Shown: in pieces, positions 45,106 to 53,123 of the stretch | How the letters are laid out: every line of letters starts with the position of its first letter | How positions within the stretch are numbered: the stretch's first letter is position 1 | Source of the DNA: Bacteroidales bacterium | GTDB lineage: Bacteria > Bacteroidota > Bacteroidia > Bacteroidales > F082 | Assembly: GCA_017549805.1 (NCBI GenBank) | Contig: JAFYNJ010000006.1 | Coordinates: 1 to 64,000 of the forward strand | Length of the DNA: 64,000 nt | Reading direction: 5' to 3' | Program-made: the position numbers and the translations under genes | The notes under the pieces: model-generated | The model's input: only the letters and a program-made list of their open reading frames with translations | Told to the model about the DNA's origin: nothing | Databases searched by the model: none

Positions 45106-47594
45106 GCCTTGGCTTCTTTCTTGGGTTTGAAGGTAAAGAAGAGCGCCGCAATCAAACCTAAAATCATGATTAGTGAACTGGCAAACGAAATGCCATTTCC
45201 TATCGTGTAGGCTTTGGGTGCGTAGGTCATTACGATTTCATGGGTTCCACTGGGAATGAGTGCGCTGCGCAGGATGTAGTTGGCACGCAACAGAGGATGC
45301 TCTTGGCCATCGACATACAGTTTCCAACCCCGTTGGGTCCAAATCTCCGAGAAGACCACCAATTGATCCTTGTCGGCCTTGAATTGATAGGTCAGCTTAT
45401 TGGGCTGGTAGTCAGTCAATGCGATTTGTCCGGGCACGCTGTCGAGCAGTTGGTAGCTGCCCACCTGCGATTCGAATTCTTTATTAAGAATGGCTGTATG
45501 CGCCAGGTCGGTGCTGGCAATGGCATCGATTTCCTCGTTAGGAGTGCCGACCCATCGGATATCGTTTGCAATCCAGGCATTGCCAAAGGCGAATGGATTC
45601 TGGAATGCCTGGGCGTTGGGGTTGAAGATGATGTATTTGGTGTTGAGCATGTTGAGCACTTTCTCCTGGCTTAGTGTATTCAATAGCAGCTCAGCGGAGT
45701 TGGCGCTTCGAAGTTGGTTGATTTCATCGTTGAGATATTGGGTGATGATGTCCTGGTAACGGCGCAACTTGGCACCGCAGTAGCCGCCCAATGACTTGTG
45801 GAAATAGCATGTGCTGGCATCGTTGAACATGTCCTTGGTGATGTCGGCAACCCTGAAATCCAGACTTTTGTCATTTAAGATGTATTGATCGGCAGCAGAT
45901 GCCGTGTATGGTTTTTGGGCTTGTTTCTTGGAGATGAAATCGTCGTCGTTGAGGTAACGTCTGTCGATGGGGTACATGTCCGCCAGTACGAGGACTGCAA
46001 GGATGACAAAGGCAGGCACGGCTTTGAGTTTACCTTTGCCATAGAGGAAGATCGGCACGGCAGCAAGGAGGATGAAGAGCAGGCTGCGCAAGGCATCCTT
46101 ACGGAAGATCGCCACGCGGACGTTCTCCAGTTGTGTGGCAAAGGTGGAATAGAGGGCTCCATCCTTGCCCTTGCTCATGGCGGCAAACTGGTTCGCCTCG
46201 CCTTGGCTGAGGAAGTTGAAGAAGGCTTTCGGAGCGATGTAGAACAAGAGGCAGACACCAGCGGTGATACCCAAGGCAATCCAGAATTTCTTCAGGTTCT
46301 GCTTAAAGTTTTCGGGACTCTTTGCGATTTCGGTCAAGCCTAAGAATCCCAATAATGGCATGCAGACTTCGGCGATGACCAAGGTCATGGAGACTGCTCT
46401 GAACTTGTCGTATCCCGGCACATAGTCAAGGAAGAAGTTGGTGAAGCCCATGAAGTTCTTTCCCCAGCTAAGCAGGATGGAAAGCAATGTGGCGATGAGC
46501 AGCGCCCATTTTAGCTTGCCTTTCACTGTCAAGGCACCCAACACGAAGAGGAAGACGACGATGGCGCCGACATACACAGGGCCACTGGTGCCGGGCTGGT
46601 CACCCCAGTAGGCATTGCTTTGGGCAATGCTGTCCCTGAACTGGCGGTCGGCCTTGTCCAAGGCGGGGTTTTGTTTACCGATGTAAGCGGAGGCACCGCC
46701 TTTGGCGTTGGGGATTAATAGGCTCCAAGTCTCGCCTTTGCCGTAACTCCATTGGGTGATGTAATCGCGGTCGAGACCTTTGGTCTGGTTGTCTTCGTTG
46801 CGGGTCAACACCGGTTTGCCACGGGTGGTTTCTTTTCCGAATTCATAGTTTCCATACAGTGTCGTAGAGCAAGTGAGGATACCGATGATCGAGGCGATTA
46901 CCAAACAAGCGGAGGCTTTCAGGAAATGGTTCAACTTCTTTTCCCTGATGTCGCTGATGAGTTGGGCAATGATCAATATCAGGACAATCAGCAACAGGTA
47001 ATAGGTGATTTGCAGGTGGCCGGTGCGGACCTCAAAGGCCAGAGCGAATGCGGTAAGAATGGATCCCCAAAGGTATTTGCCTTTGTAAGTAAGCAATACT
47101 CCAGCAATCACGGGCGCCATATAGGCCATGGCCATGGCTTTGGAATTGTGTCCGGCTCCAATGATGATAAACAGGTAGGAAGTAAATCCGTAGGCGATTG
47201 CTCCAACTAGGCTGATCCAGAAACTGCAATCAAGCACCAAGAGCAGGATGAAAAACCCTAACATGCTGATAAACACTGATCCAATGGGGTGTGGTAATCC
47301 CAAAGACAGCGCTTTGTACACGGGGTTGGTGAGGTTGCCTTTTGGGGTGATGCCGATGTTCCAGACGGGCATGCCGCCAAAGGGTGCGTTGGTCCAAAGC
47401 GTCTGCTCTCCTGTAGCCTCGCGGTATTGGTTGATCTCTTGGGACATGCCAAGATGCATCTCGATATCGTGTTGCTTGATGCGTTTTCCTTGAAGAACGG
47501 GATTGAAATAAACCAGCGTGATGGCGGCAAAGACCAAAATAGCCGCAATGATTCCGATGATGTTTTTGTTCCGTTGAAAGAAGCTGTTTTTCAT
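45102..47594 (-). CDS. YfhO-family multi-pass membrane protein (putative glycosyltransferase)
   Basis: Protein of 830 aa with about 12 membrane helices, the first two bracketing a loop with GKRIKQHDIEMHLGMSQEIN and WTNAPFGGMPVWNI. This is a feature of the YfhO family, GT-C-like proteins that glycosylate lipoteichoic acid or other surface molecules in Firmicutes. The long extracytoplasmic C-terminal domain ends with a last helix and a Lys-rich tail. Start at ATG 47594; the open frame begins further upstream at 47639 but that part overlaps the GT2 gene. It is the second gene of the glycan operon. Confidence 0.82.
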   Translation of the reverse strand: MKNSFFQRNKNIIGIIAAILVFAAITLVYFNPVLQGKRIKQHDIEMHLGMSQEINQYREATGEQTLWTNAPFGGMPVWNIGITPKGNLTNPVYKALSLGLPHPIGSVFISMLGFFILLLVLDCSFWISLVGAIAYGFTSYLFIIIGAGHNSKAMAMAYMAPVIAGVLLTYKGKYLWGSILTAFALAFEVRTGHLQITYYLLLIVLILIIAQLISDIREKKLNHFLKASACLVIASIIGILTCSTTLYGNYEFGKETTRGKPVLTRNEDNQTKGLDRDYITQWSYGKGETWSLLIPNAKGGASAYIGKQNPALDKADRQFRDSIAQSNAYWGDQPGTSGPVYVGAIVVFLFVLGALTVKGKLKWALLIATLLSILLSWGKNFMGFTNFFLDYVPGYDKFRAVSMTLVIAEVCMPLLGFLGLTEIAKSPENFKQNLKKFWIALGITAGVCLLFYIAPKAFFNFLSQGEANQFAAMSKGKDGALYSTFATQLENVRVAIFRKDALRSLLFILLAAVPIFLYGKGKLKAVPAFVILAVLVLADMYPIDRRYLNDDDFISKKQAQKPYTASAADQYILNDKSLDFRVADITKDMFNDASTCYFHKSLGGYCGAKLRRYQDIITQYLNDEINQLRSANSAELLLNTLSQEKVLNMLNTKYIIFNPNAQAFQNPFAFGNAWIANDIRWVGTPNEEIDAIASTDLAHTAILNKEFESQVGSYQLLDSVPGQIALTDYQPNKLTYQFKADKDQLVVFSEIWTQRGWKLYVDGQEHPLLRANYILRSALIPSGTHEIVMTYAPKAYTIGNGISFASSLIMILGLIAALFFTFKPKKEAKA

Positions 47595-47595
47595 A

Positions 47596-48543
47596 TCAAT
47601 GCTTGAAGATGTTTTGGATGAAGCCAAGTCCGTATCCAAACAGCTGGCAATAGGCTGCAGGTATGGATAGCAAGGCGACTTTTAGACTTTTATTCTTGAT
47701 GAGTGAATCGATGAAGACCGACAATATGTAAATCAGTATGGGAATGATCCAAAGCCAAGAGTGGAAGATGGCAAGCAACACCAGCAAAAGGTTCCCCAAC
47801 ACGAAAACCGCTGGAAGCAAATGCACCAACTTGAAGGTGTCGGGATAGCGACGCTTCAGCATCACACAAGCCTCGCCCGAATGTTTTACCTGTTTGAAGA
47901 ATGAACTGAATTTGACACGGCGCTTATGGTAAACGTAGGCGTCGGGAAATAGACGGCAAATGTACCCCGCTTCGAAAAGCCTCGTGCTTAGATCGATGTC
48001 TTCTCCGTATCGTATGTTGTCAAAGCCTCCGACCCTTTTGAACACATTCCTATAGATGCCCATGTTGAAACTGCGGGGATAAAACTTGTCCATCTTTTGC
48101 TTGCCTCCACGAATCCCTCCCGTGGTGAAAAACGAGGTCATCGAATAGTTGATCGCTTTTTGGATGGGAGAGAAGGACTCGTGGGCGCGATCGGGACCGC
48201 CGAAAGCGTCGCAGTGTTCGCGGTCGAGCTCTTTTTGGATGTTTTCCAGATAGTCGTCGGGTACAATGACATCGGAGTCCAAGATGATGAGCCATTCGCC
48301 GTTGCTGCGTTCGGCGCCGTAATTTCGGGAAGGTCCCGGTCCGGTGTTTTCCTTGTAGTAATACTTCAGGTCAAGACGGTCCTTGTATTGGTTGCAAATC
48401 GTGTCGCTTTTTTCGGTCGAGCCGTCTTCCACCACGATGACTTCGAAGTCTTTCAAAGTCTGCTTGCAAAGGCTCCCGAGAAGCTCATCGACTTCAGCTG
48501 GACGATTATAGACAGGGACGATGACCGAATACCTCATCTTCAT
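47596..48543 (-). CDS. Family 2 glycosyltransferase with C-terminal membrane helices
   Basis: Protein of 315 aa with a GT-A domain: YSVIVPVYNRPAEVDELL, VVEDGSTEKS, the DXD-type ILDSDVIVP, and EDIDLSTRLFEAGY. Two membrane helices follow at about 240-290. It is likely processive or membrane-anchored and adds sugar to a lipid-linked glycan. The ATG at 48543 is used, with ATG 48537 as an alternative; the longer open frame to 48588 crosses the promoter. It is the first gene of the minus-strand glycan operon. The -7 box lies at 48560-48553. Confidence 0.88.
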   Translation of the reverse strand: MKMRYSVIVPVYNRPAEVDELLGSLCKQTLKDFEVIVVEDGSTEKSDTICNQYKDRLDLKYYYKENTGPGPSRNYGAERSNGEWLIILDSDVIVPDDYLENIQKELDREHCDAFGGPDRAHESFSPIQKAINYSMTSFFTTGGIRGGKQKMDKFYPRSFNMGIYRNVFKRVGGFDNIRYGEDIDLSTRLFEAGYICRLFPDAYVYHKRRVKFSSFFKQVKHSGEACVMLKRRYPDTFKLVHLLPAVFVLGNLLLVLLAIFHSWLWIIPILIYILSVFIDSLIKNKSLKVALLSIPAAYCQLFGYGLGFIQNIFKH

Positions 48544-48549
48544 TATTTT

Positions 48550-48581
48550 TTGCAAAGATAGGGAATGTTTGTGTATTTTTG
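48550..48581 (+). promoter_or_regulatory. Promoter of the methyltransferase gene
   Basis: -7 box TATTTTTG (48574-48581) with TTG at 48550-48552, spacing 21. The ATG is at 48597, giving a leader of only about 10 bases. Confidence 0.68.
48553..48560 (-). promoter_or_regulatory. -7 box of the surface-glycan operon
   Basis: The minus strand reads TATCTTTG, a full TAnnTTTG match, 10 bases before the GT2 start at 48543. It overlaps the spacer of the divergent methyltransferase promoter. No -33 TTG was found at standard spacing. Confidence 0.55.
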
Positions 48582-48596
48582 CATTCAAATCAAAGA

Positions 48597-49379
48597 ATGA
48601 TGAAAAAACTCATCTCCTTGTTCACCAAGCTATTTCCCCGTCAGTTCCTGATTCGGTGCAGCTATGTCTTTAGCTTCCTGATCAGACCTTTCTATTGGGG
48701 GAACAAGGTGGAATGCCCCGTTTGCGGCAAGCATTTCAGGAAGTTCTTGCCTTACGGCTATGGACAGGCGGTTGACAACAGGATGTGTCCGAAATGCCTT
48801 TCCTTGGAACGTCATCGTCTGTTGTGGCTTTATCTCAAGGAGAAGACGGATTTCTTCACTGCTCCTTTGAAGGTCTTGCATTTTGCTCCGGAGCAGCCTT
48901 ACCTGAAGCGTTTCCGTGCCTTGAAGAATTTGGATTATACTACGGCCGACTTGGATTCTCCCATTGCCGACCTTCATCTGGATGTGACTGCCATTGACCA
49001 GCCGTCCGATACATACGATGTGGTGATTTGCAATCATGTGTTGGAACATGTGAGTGATGCCAACTTGGCTTTCAAAGAAATACAGCGTATTCTGAAGCCA
49101 GGTGGTTGGGCGATTCTTTTGGTTCCGATCAATCCCGATGTGGACACTTTCGAGGATCCATCTATCACCGACCCGAAGGAGCGCGAACGCCTCTTTGGAC
49201 AATATGACCATGTGCGCCAGTTCGGCCGCGACTATGCCGATGTGTTGCGCAAAGCTGGATTCGAGGTGGTTGAGGATAGACTATACTACGAGCTCTCGGA
49301 AGAACAGAGACAAAGGATGAGGCTCGCTCGCCGAGGGGAAGAGATTGTTTATAGGTGTGAGATAAAAGATAAGAGATAA
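48597..49379 (+). CDS. Class I SAM-dependent methyltransferase with zinc-ribbon N-terminus
   Basis: Protein of 260 aa. Near the N-terminus it has two Cys pairs, CPVCGKHFR and CPKCLSLERHR, forming a probable zinc ribbon. A methyltransferase type 11/12 domain follows, with VLHFAPEQP as the SAM loop, DVVICNHVLEHVSD and LKPGGWAILLVPI. This make-up is common in glycan-cluster methyltransferases, and the gene is divergent from the glycan operon, so a surface-sugar substrate is plausible but unproven. ATG 48597 is chosen; 48600 is also possible. The last residues (EIKDKR) and the stop are encoded by a heptamer repeat. Confidence 0.82.
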   Translation: MMKKLISLFTKLFPRQFLIRCSYVFSFLIRPFYWGNKVECPVCGKHFRKFLPYGYGQAVDNRMCPKCLSLERHRLLWLYLKEKTDFFTAPLKVLHFAPEQPYLKRFRALKNLDYTTADLDSPIADLHLDVTAIDQPSDTYDVVICNHVLEHVSDANLAFKEIQRILKPGGWAILLVPINPDVDTFEDPSITDPKERERLFGQYDHVRQFGRDYADVLRKAGFEVVEDRLYYELSEEQRQRMRLARRGEEIVYRCEIKDKR

Positions 49380-49434
49380 AAGATAAAAGTTGGTGGTGGC
49401 AACTGAACTATTATCTTTTATCTCTTATCTCTTA
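49361..49434. repeat. Heptamer repeat over the methyltransferase stop codon, with inverted copy
   Basis: Four 7-bp units GATAAAA, GATAAGA, GATAAAA, GATAAAA (49361-49388) cover the stop codon TAA (49377-49379). About 20 bases later the inverse follows (TTATCTTTTATCTCTTATCTCTT, about 49411-49433), so the two halves could pair into a long A/U stem. The nearest relatives in the window are at 32117-32150 and 129-190. Confidence 0.75.
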
Positions 49435-49438
49435 ACTA

Positions 49439-49467
49439 GAGAAGGCCACCCATCGGGTGGCCTTCTC
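49439..49467. terminator. Strong hairpin between the methyltransferase gene and rpmH
   Basis: A 13-bp perfect stem GAGAAGGCCACCC / GGGTGGCCTTCTC with loop ATC in the convergent gap. There is no long T-run on either side, so termination strength is uncertain, but its position suggests a two-way terminator. Confidence 0.7.
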
Positions 49468-49510
49468 GTTATACCTTAAATAAGAAATAGAAACGGCTTC
49501 TATCTTTATT

Positions 49511-49657
49511 TTAGTATTCGTCAGAAACGGTAAGTTTCTTTCTGCCTTTGGCTCTTCTGCGGGCTAACACCTTGCGGCCGTTGGCAGTTGACATTCTTTC
49601 TCTGAAACCATGCTTGTTTCTGCGCTTTCTGTTCGATGGTTGATAAGTGCGTTTCAT
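49511..49657 (-). CDS. rpmH: 50S ribosomal protein L34
   Basis: A 48-aa basic protein, [18 protein letters not shown] at the start followed by [22 protein letters not shown] and a short acidic end (SDEY). This is an unmistakable bL34. Its length is normal, and it is transcribed as a single gene from a consensus promoter at 49714-49743. The convergent methyltransferase gene is separated from it by the hairpin at 49439. Confidence 0.98.
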   Translation of the reverse strand: MKRTYQPSNRKRRNKHGFRERMSTANGRKVLARRRAKGRKKLTVSDEY

Positions 49658-49713
49658 TTTCGTATATGTTTTTGTTTATTTCACTAAATGGAATACCCCT
49701 TATTTTGGGACTG

Positions 49714-49743
49714 CAAAATTACATATTTTTTCGTTCCGCGCAA
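49714..49743 (-). promoter_or_regulatory. Promoter of rpmH
   Basis: Minus-strand -7 box TAATTTTG (49721-49714) and -33 TTG (49743-49741) with 19-base spacing: the best full match to the Bacteroidota housekeeping promoter in the window. It leaves a leader of about 50 bases before the ATG at 49657. Confidence 0.78.
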
Positions 49744-49775
49744 CTTTTTTTTGAAAAAATGTCAAAAAAGAATCT

Positions 49776-51242
49776 TTAGGCCACCGTTTCCTTCATGGGA
49801 ATGTTCTTCAAGGTTTCCACCAGGAACTCCCAGAAAGGCGTGACGCTCTCGATGAGCAGGGCCTCGTCGGGTGAGTGCGGGTGAACCAAGGTCGGACCGA
49901 AGCTTACCATGTCCCAGTTCGGGTATTTGGAACCGAGGATGCCGCATTCCAATCCGGCGTGGATGACCATTACCTTGGGCTCTTTGCCGAACTTTTCGAG
50001 ATATACGGTCTTCATGGTGTTGAGGATCGGGGAGTTGGCGTTTGGTTTCCAACCCGGGTAGTCGCCAGTGGAGTAGGCTTCAGCGCCGTTGTCGGTGAGG
50101 TTCTTGCGAATCTGCTCGGCCAGCTTGTCCTTGTCGGCATCGACGAGGCTACGGGTGAGCGAGGCGCTCACGATCTTGCCGTCTTCCATCTTGATGGTGG
50201 CGAGATTTGAGGAAGTCTCGGTGGTGCCTTCGAAGTCCTTCGACATGGCAATCACACCATTGGGATAGCGGGCGATGGCACAGAACAGATTGTCCTGGGT
50301 CTTGAGGTCGATCACTTGTTTTGGCATCTCAGCGGGTTCGCAGAGGATGGCCATTTCGGGCTCGATGCCTTCAAACTCTTCCTTCACAATGGCTTCGTAT
50401 TCCTTGGCATATTCCTCAAACTCGGCTTTCTTGCCTTCGGGGACGACCACGATGGCCATGGCTTCTCTTGGGATGGCGTTGCGGAGGCTGCCGCCGTCGA
50501 TGCAGGCCATGCGGAGACCGTATTTCTCAGCGGCCATCAGCATCATGGTGTTGAGCACCTTGTTTGCGTTGGCACGACCGAGGTTGATGTCCATGCCGGA
50601 GTGTCCGCCCTTGAGACCTTTCACGAAGAGCTTATAGGCAATCATGCCAGCGGGGACGTCTTCGTAGTTGGGTGTCCAGGTGCCGATGTTGTCAACGCCG
50701 CCAGCGCAGCCCACGTAGAGCTCGCCTTCGGTCTCAGAGTCCATGTTGAGCAGGATGTCGCCTTGCAGCACACCGGGTTTCAGCAGGTTGGCGCCGGTCA
50801 TGCCGGTTTCCTCGTCGATGGTGAAGAGGGCTTCGACGGGACCGTGTTCCAGATCAGAGGCTTCGAGTACGGCCATGGCTGCTGCTGCGCCCAAACCGTC
50901 GTCAGCACCGAGGGTGGTGCCGTTGGCCTTCACCCAACCGTCTTCGATATGGGTCTCGATGGGGTCATTTTCAAAATCGTGCGGGTTGCCGTCGTTCTTC
51001 TGCGGCACCATGTCGAGATGTGCCTGCAGGATGACGCCCTTGCGGTTCTCCATACCGGGAGTGGCAGGCTTGCGCATGATGACATTGCCGCAGTCGTCGA
51101 CCATGGTCTCCAGTCCGTGGTCTTCGCCCCATTGCTTCATGAAAGCGATCACTTTGGCTTCTTTCTTCGAGGGACGTGGGATTTGCGTCAGGCTGTGGAA
51201 GTTTTTCCAGATGCCATTAGGTTGTAATTCTTGAATTGTCAT
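49776..51242 (-). CDS. pepD: Aminoacyl-histidine dipeptidase (M20 family)
   Basis: Cytoplasmic metallopeptidase of 488 aa that cleaves Xaa-His dipeptides. Metal ligands and catalytic residues are visible: His75 and Asp77 in QAHLDMVPQ, Asp114 in LGADDGLGAA, Glu144-Glu145 in IDEETGM, Asp168 in NMDSETEG, and the late His in IHAGLECG. The lid domain (GLKGGHSGMDINLGRANANK) is intact. Length fits PepD. A 45-base spacer containing a 16-bp tandem repeat separates it from the ABC exporter gene upstream. Confidence 0.95.
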   Translation of the reverse strand: MTIQELQPNGIWKNFHSLTQIPRPSKKEAKVIAFMKQWGEDHGLETMVDDCGNVIMRKPATPGMENRKGVILQAHLDMVPQKNDGNPHDFENDPIETHIEDGWVKANGTTLGADDGLGAAAAMAVLEASDLEHGPVEALFTIDEETGMTGANLLKPGVLQGDILLNMDSETEGELYVGCAGGVDNIGTWTPNYEDVPAGMIAYKLFVKGLKGGHSGMDINLGRANANKVLNTMMLMAAEKYGLRMACIDGGSLRNAIPREAMAIVVVPEGKKAEFEEYAKEYEAIVKEEFEGIEPEMAILCEPAEMPKQVIDLKTQDNLFCAIARYPNGVIAMSKDFEGTTETSSNLATIKMEDGKIVSASLTRSLVDADKDKLAEQIRKNLTDNGAEAYSTGDYPGWKPNANSPILNTMKTVYLEKFGKEPKVMVIHAGLECGILGSKYPNWDMVSFGPTLVHPHSPDEALLIESVTPFWEFLVETLKNIPMKETVA

Positions 51243-51248
51243 GGTTTT

Positions 51249-51287
51249 GTTTATTTGTTGAGTTGTTTATTTGTTGAGTTGTTTGTT
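51249..51287. repeat. 16-bp tandem repeat between the ABC exporter gene and pepD
   Basis: Two full copies of GTTTATTTGTTGAGTT (51249-51264 and 51265-51280) plus a partial third (GTTTGTT). It immediately follows the stop codon of the ABC exporter gene and precedes the pepD start. Confidence 0.75.
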
Positions 51288-53120
51288 CTAATTAAACGAT
51301 TGGAGGTCGGTGAGTTTCTTGTAAACGCCATTCACGGCGATTAATTGTTCATGCGTTCCGCGTTCGGTAATCTGGCCTTTCTGGAGAACGATGATCTCAT
51401 CGGCATGCTGGATGGTGGAAAGTCGGTGGGCTATAACGATGGAGGTGCGTTGGCTCATCACCTTCGATAGGGCGTCTTGCACCAAGCGCTCACTCTCAGT
51501 GTCGAGTGATGAAGTGGCTTCGTCCAATATTAATATAGGTGGGTTCTTGAGCACGGCGCGGGCAATGCTCAGGCGTTGGCGCTGACCACCGCTGAGGTTC
51601 ATGCCACGGTCGCCGATGGTGGTGTCGTAGCCGTGTTCCATCTCCATGATGAAGTCATGGGCGTTGGCGACCTTAGCGGCTTCGATGACAGCCTCCTTCG
51701 ACACATTCTCCATGCCGAAGGCGATATTGTTGAACACGGTGTCGTTGAAGAGGATGCTTTCTTGAGTCACAATGCCCATCAAGCCACGCAAATCGCTGAT
51801 CTTGTAGTCACGGAGGTCGTGACCGTCAATCGTGATGCTGCCTTCGCAGACGTCGTAAAAACGGGGCAGTAGGTCGGCCAAAGTCGATTTACCGCCTCCG
51901 CTTTCACCCACCAAAGCAATGACTTTACCCTTCGGAATCTTCAGGTTGATGTCTTTCAGTACATCGTCCTTCTCATAGCGGAAAGAAACGTCTTGATAGC
52001 TGATTTCTTGGTTGAAGTCTTTGATTTCCAGGGCATTCTCCTTCTCGGTAATCACCTCGTCCTCATCCAGGAACTCGAAGATGCGGTCCGCTGAGGCAAG
52101 GCCTTTCTTGATGTTAAAATAGCCTTGGGCAAACGACTTGATGGGGGAGATGATCTGTGAGAAGACAACGATGTAGCTGATGAATCCAGCAGCACTCAAG
52201 CTGCTTTCTCCACCTAAAATCATATTGCCTCCAAACCATAATACAATAATCACCACGATGGCTGAGAGGAACTCGCTCATTGGCGAGCTCATGTCGCGTT
52301 TGCGGTGTACTCCCAGAAGTGATTTGGAATAGGCCTCGTTTTGCTCTCCGAACTTTCTTCTCAGATATCCAATGGCGTTGAATCCTTTGATAATCCGTAA
52401 TCCTGAGATGGATTCCTCGATGGTGGCCGTAATGCCCGCAAGCCTGTTTTGGGTTTCCTTGGATTCTTTCTTCAACGCTTTGCCGATCCTGCCTATGACC
52501 AGTCCCGCTATAGGTAGCAATATTAGTACGAATAGCGTGAGTCTGGCACTTTGGCTCAAGAGGAAGGCGAAGTAAAAGATGATGGTCAAAGGATCCTTGA
52601 TGAGCGACTCGATCCAGTTGAGGATGGATACCTCGACTTCCTGCACATCGTTGGTGATGCGCGACATGATGTCGCCTTTTTTCTGCCTGCTGTAGAACGA
52701 GAGGGGCAGGATAAGGATCTTGTTGTAGAGGTCGTTGCGCAAATCCTTATTGGTGCCTATGCGGACCTTGGCCATGGTGTAGTAGGCAAAGAAACGCCCC
52801 AGGTTGCGGAAGAAGAAGGCGACGAGCAAGACAATGCAGATGAATATCAAGGCATAACGGTGGCCGTTTTCAACGATGATGCTTCCCATCGTGTAGTTGA
52901 GATAGCTCATCAAGTAGTCGGAGGTGAGGGCGAACTCGGGTTTTGCCACCACCTCGATGGCTTCCGTCTGGAAGAGCAGGTTCAGCAAGGGGACGAGCAG
53001 GGCAAACGAGAATAGGGAGAAGAAAATGGTGACTAGGTTGAAGAAAAGGTTCAACAACAGTGAGAACCAATAAGGTTTCACATAGCCGAGAATCCGATTG
53101 AACGACCCTTTTTTTGACAT
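51288..53120 (-). CDS. ABC exporter, fused permease and ATPase (MsbA-like)
   Basis: Protein of 610 aa with an N-terminal type I exporter domain of six helices (about 15-330) and a C-terminal ATPase. The ATPase shows Walker A GESGGGKST near 405, the signature LSGGQRQRLS near 510 and Walker B ILILDEATSSLD near 530, then HRLSTIQHADEI. It probably works as a homodimer exporting lipids, peptides or drugs; an MsbA-like lipid flippase role is a family-level guess. It starts 3 bases after purB, so it shares that transcript. Confidence 0.88.
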   Translation of the reverse strand: MSKKGSFNRILGYVKPYWFSLLLNLFFNLVTIFFSLFSFALLVPLLNLLFQTEAIEVVAKPEFALTSDYLMSYLNYTMGSIIVENGHRYALIFICIVLLVAFFFRNLGRFFAYYTMAKVRIGTNKDLRNDLYNKILILPLSFYSRQKKGDIMSRITNDVQEVEVSILNWIESLIKDPLTIIFYFAFLLSQSARLTLFVLILLPIAGLVIGRIGKALKKESKETQNRLAGITATIEESISGLRIIKGFNAIGYLRRKFGEQNEAYSKSLLGVHRKRDMSSPMSEFLSAIVVIIVLWFGGNMILGGESSLSAAGFISYIVVFSQIISPIKSFAQGYFNIKKGLASADRIFEFLDEDEVITEKENALEIKDFNQEISYQDVSFRYEKDDVLKDINLKIPKGKVIALVGESGGGKSTLADLLPRFYDVCEGSITIDGHDLRDYKISDLRGLMGIVTQESILFNDTVFNNIAFGMENVSKEAVIEAAKVANAHDFIMEMEHGYDTTIGDRGMNLSGGQRQRLSIARAVLKNPPILILDEATSSLDTESERLVQDALSKVMSQRTSIVIAHRLSTIQHADEIIVLQKGQITERGTHEQLIAVNGVYKKLTDLQSFN

Positions 53121-53123
53121 AGC

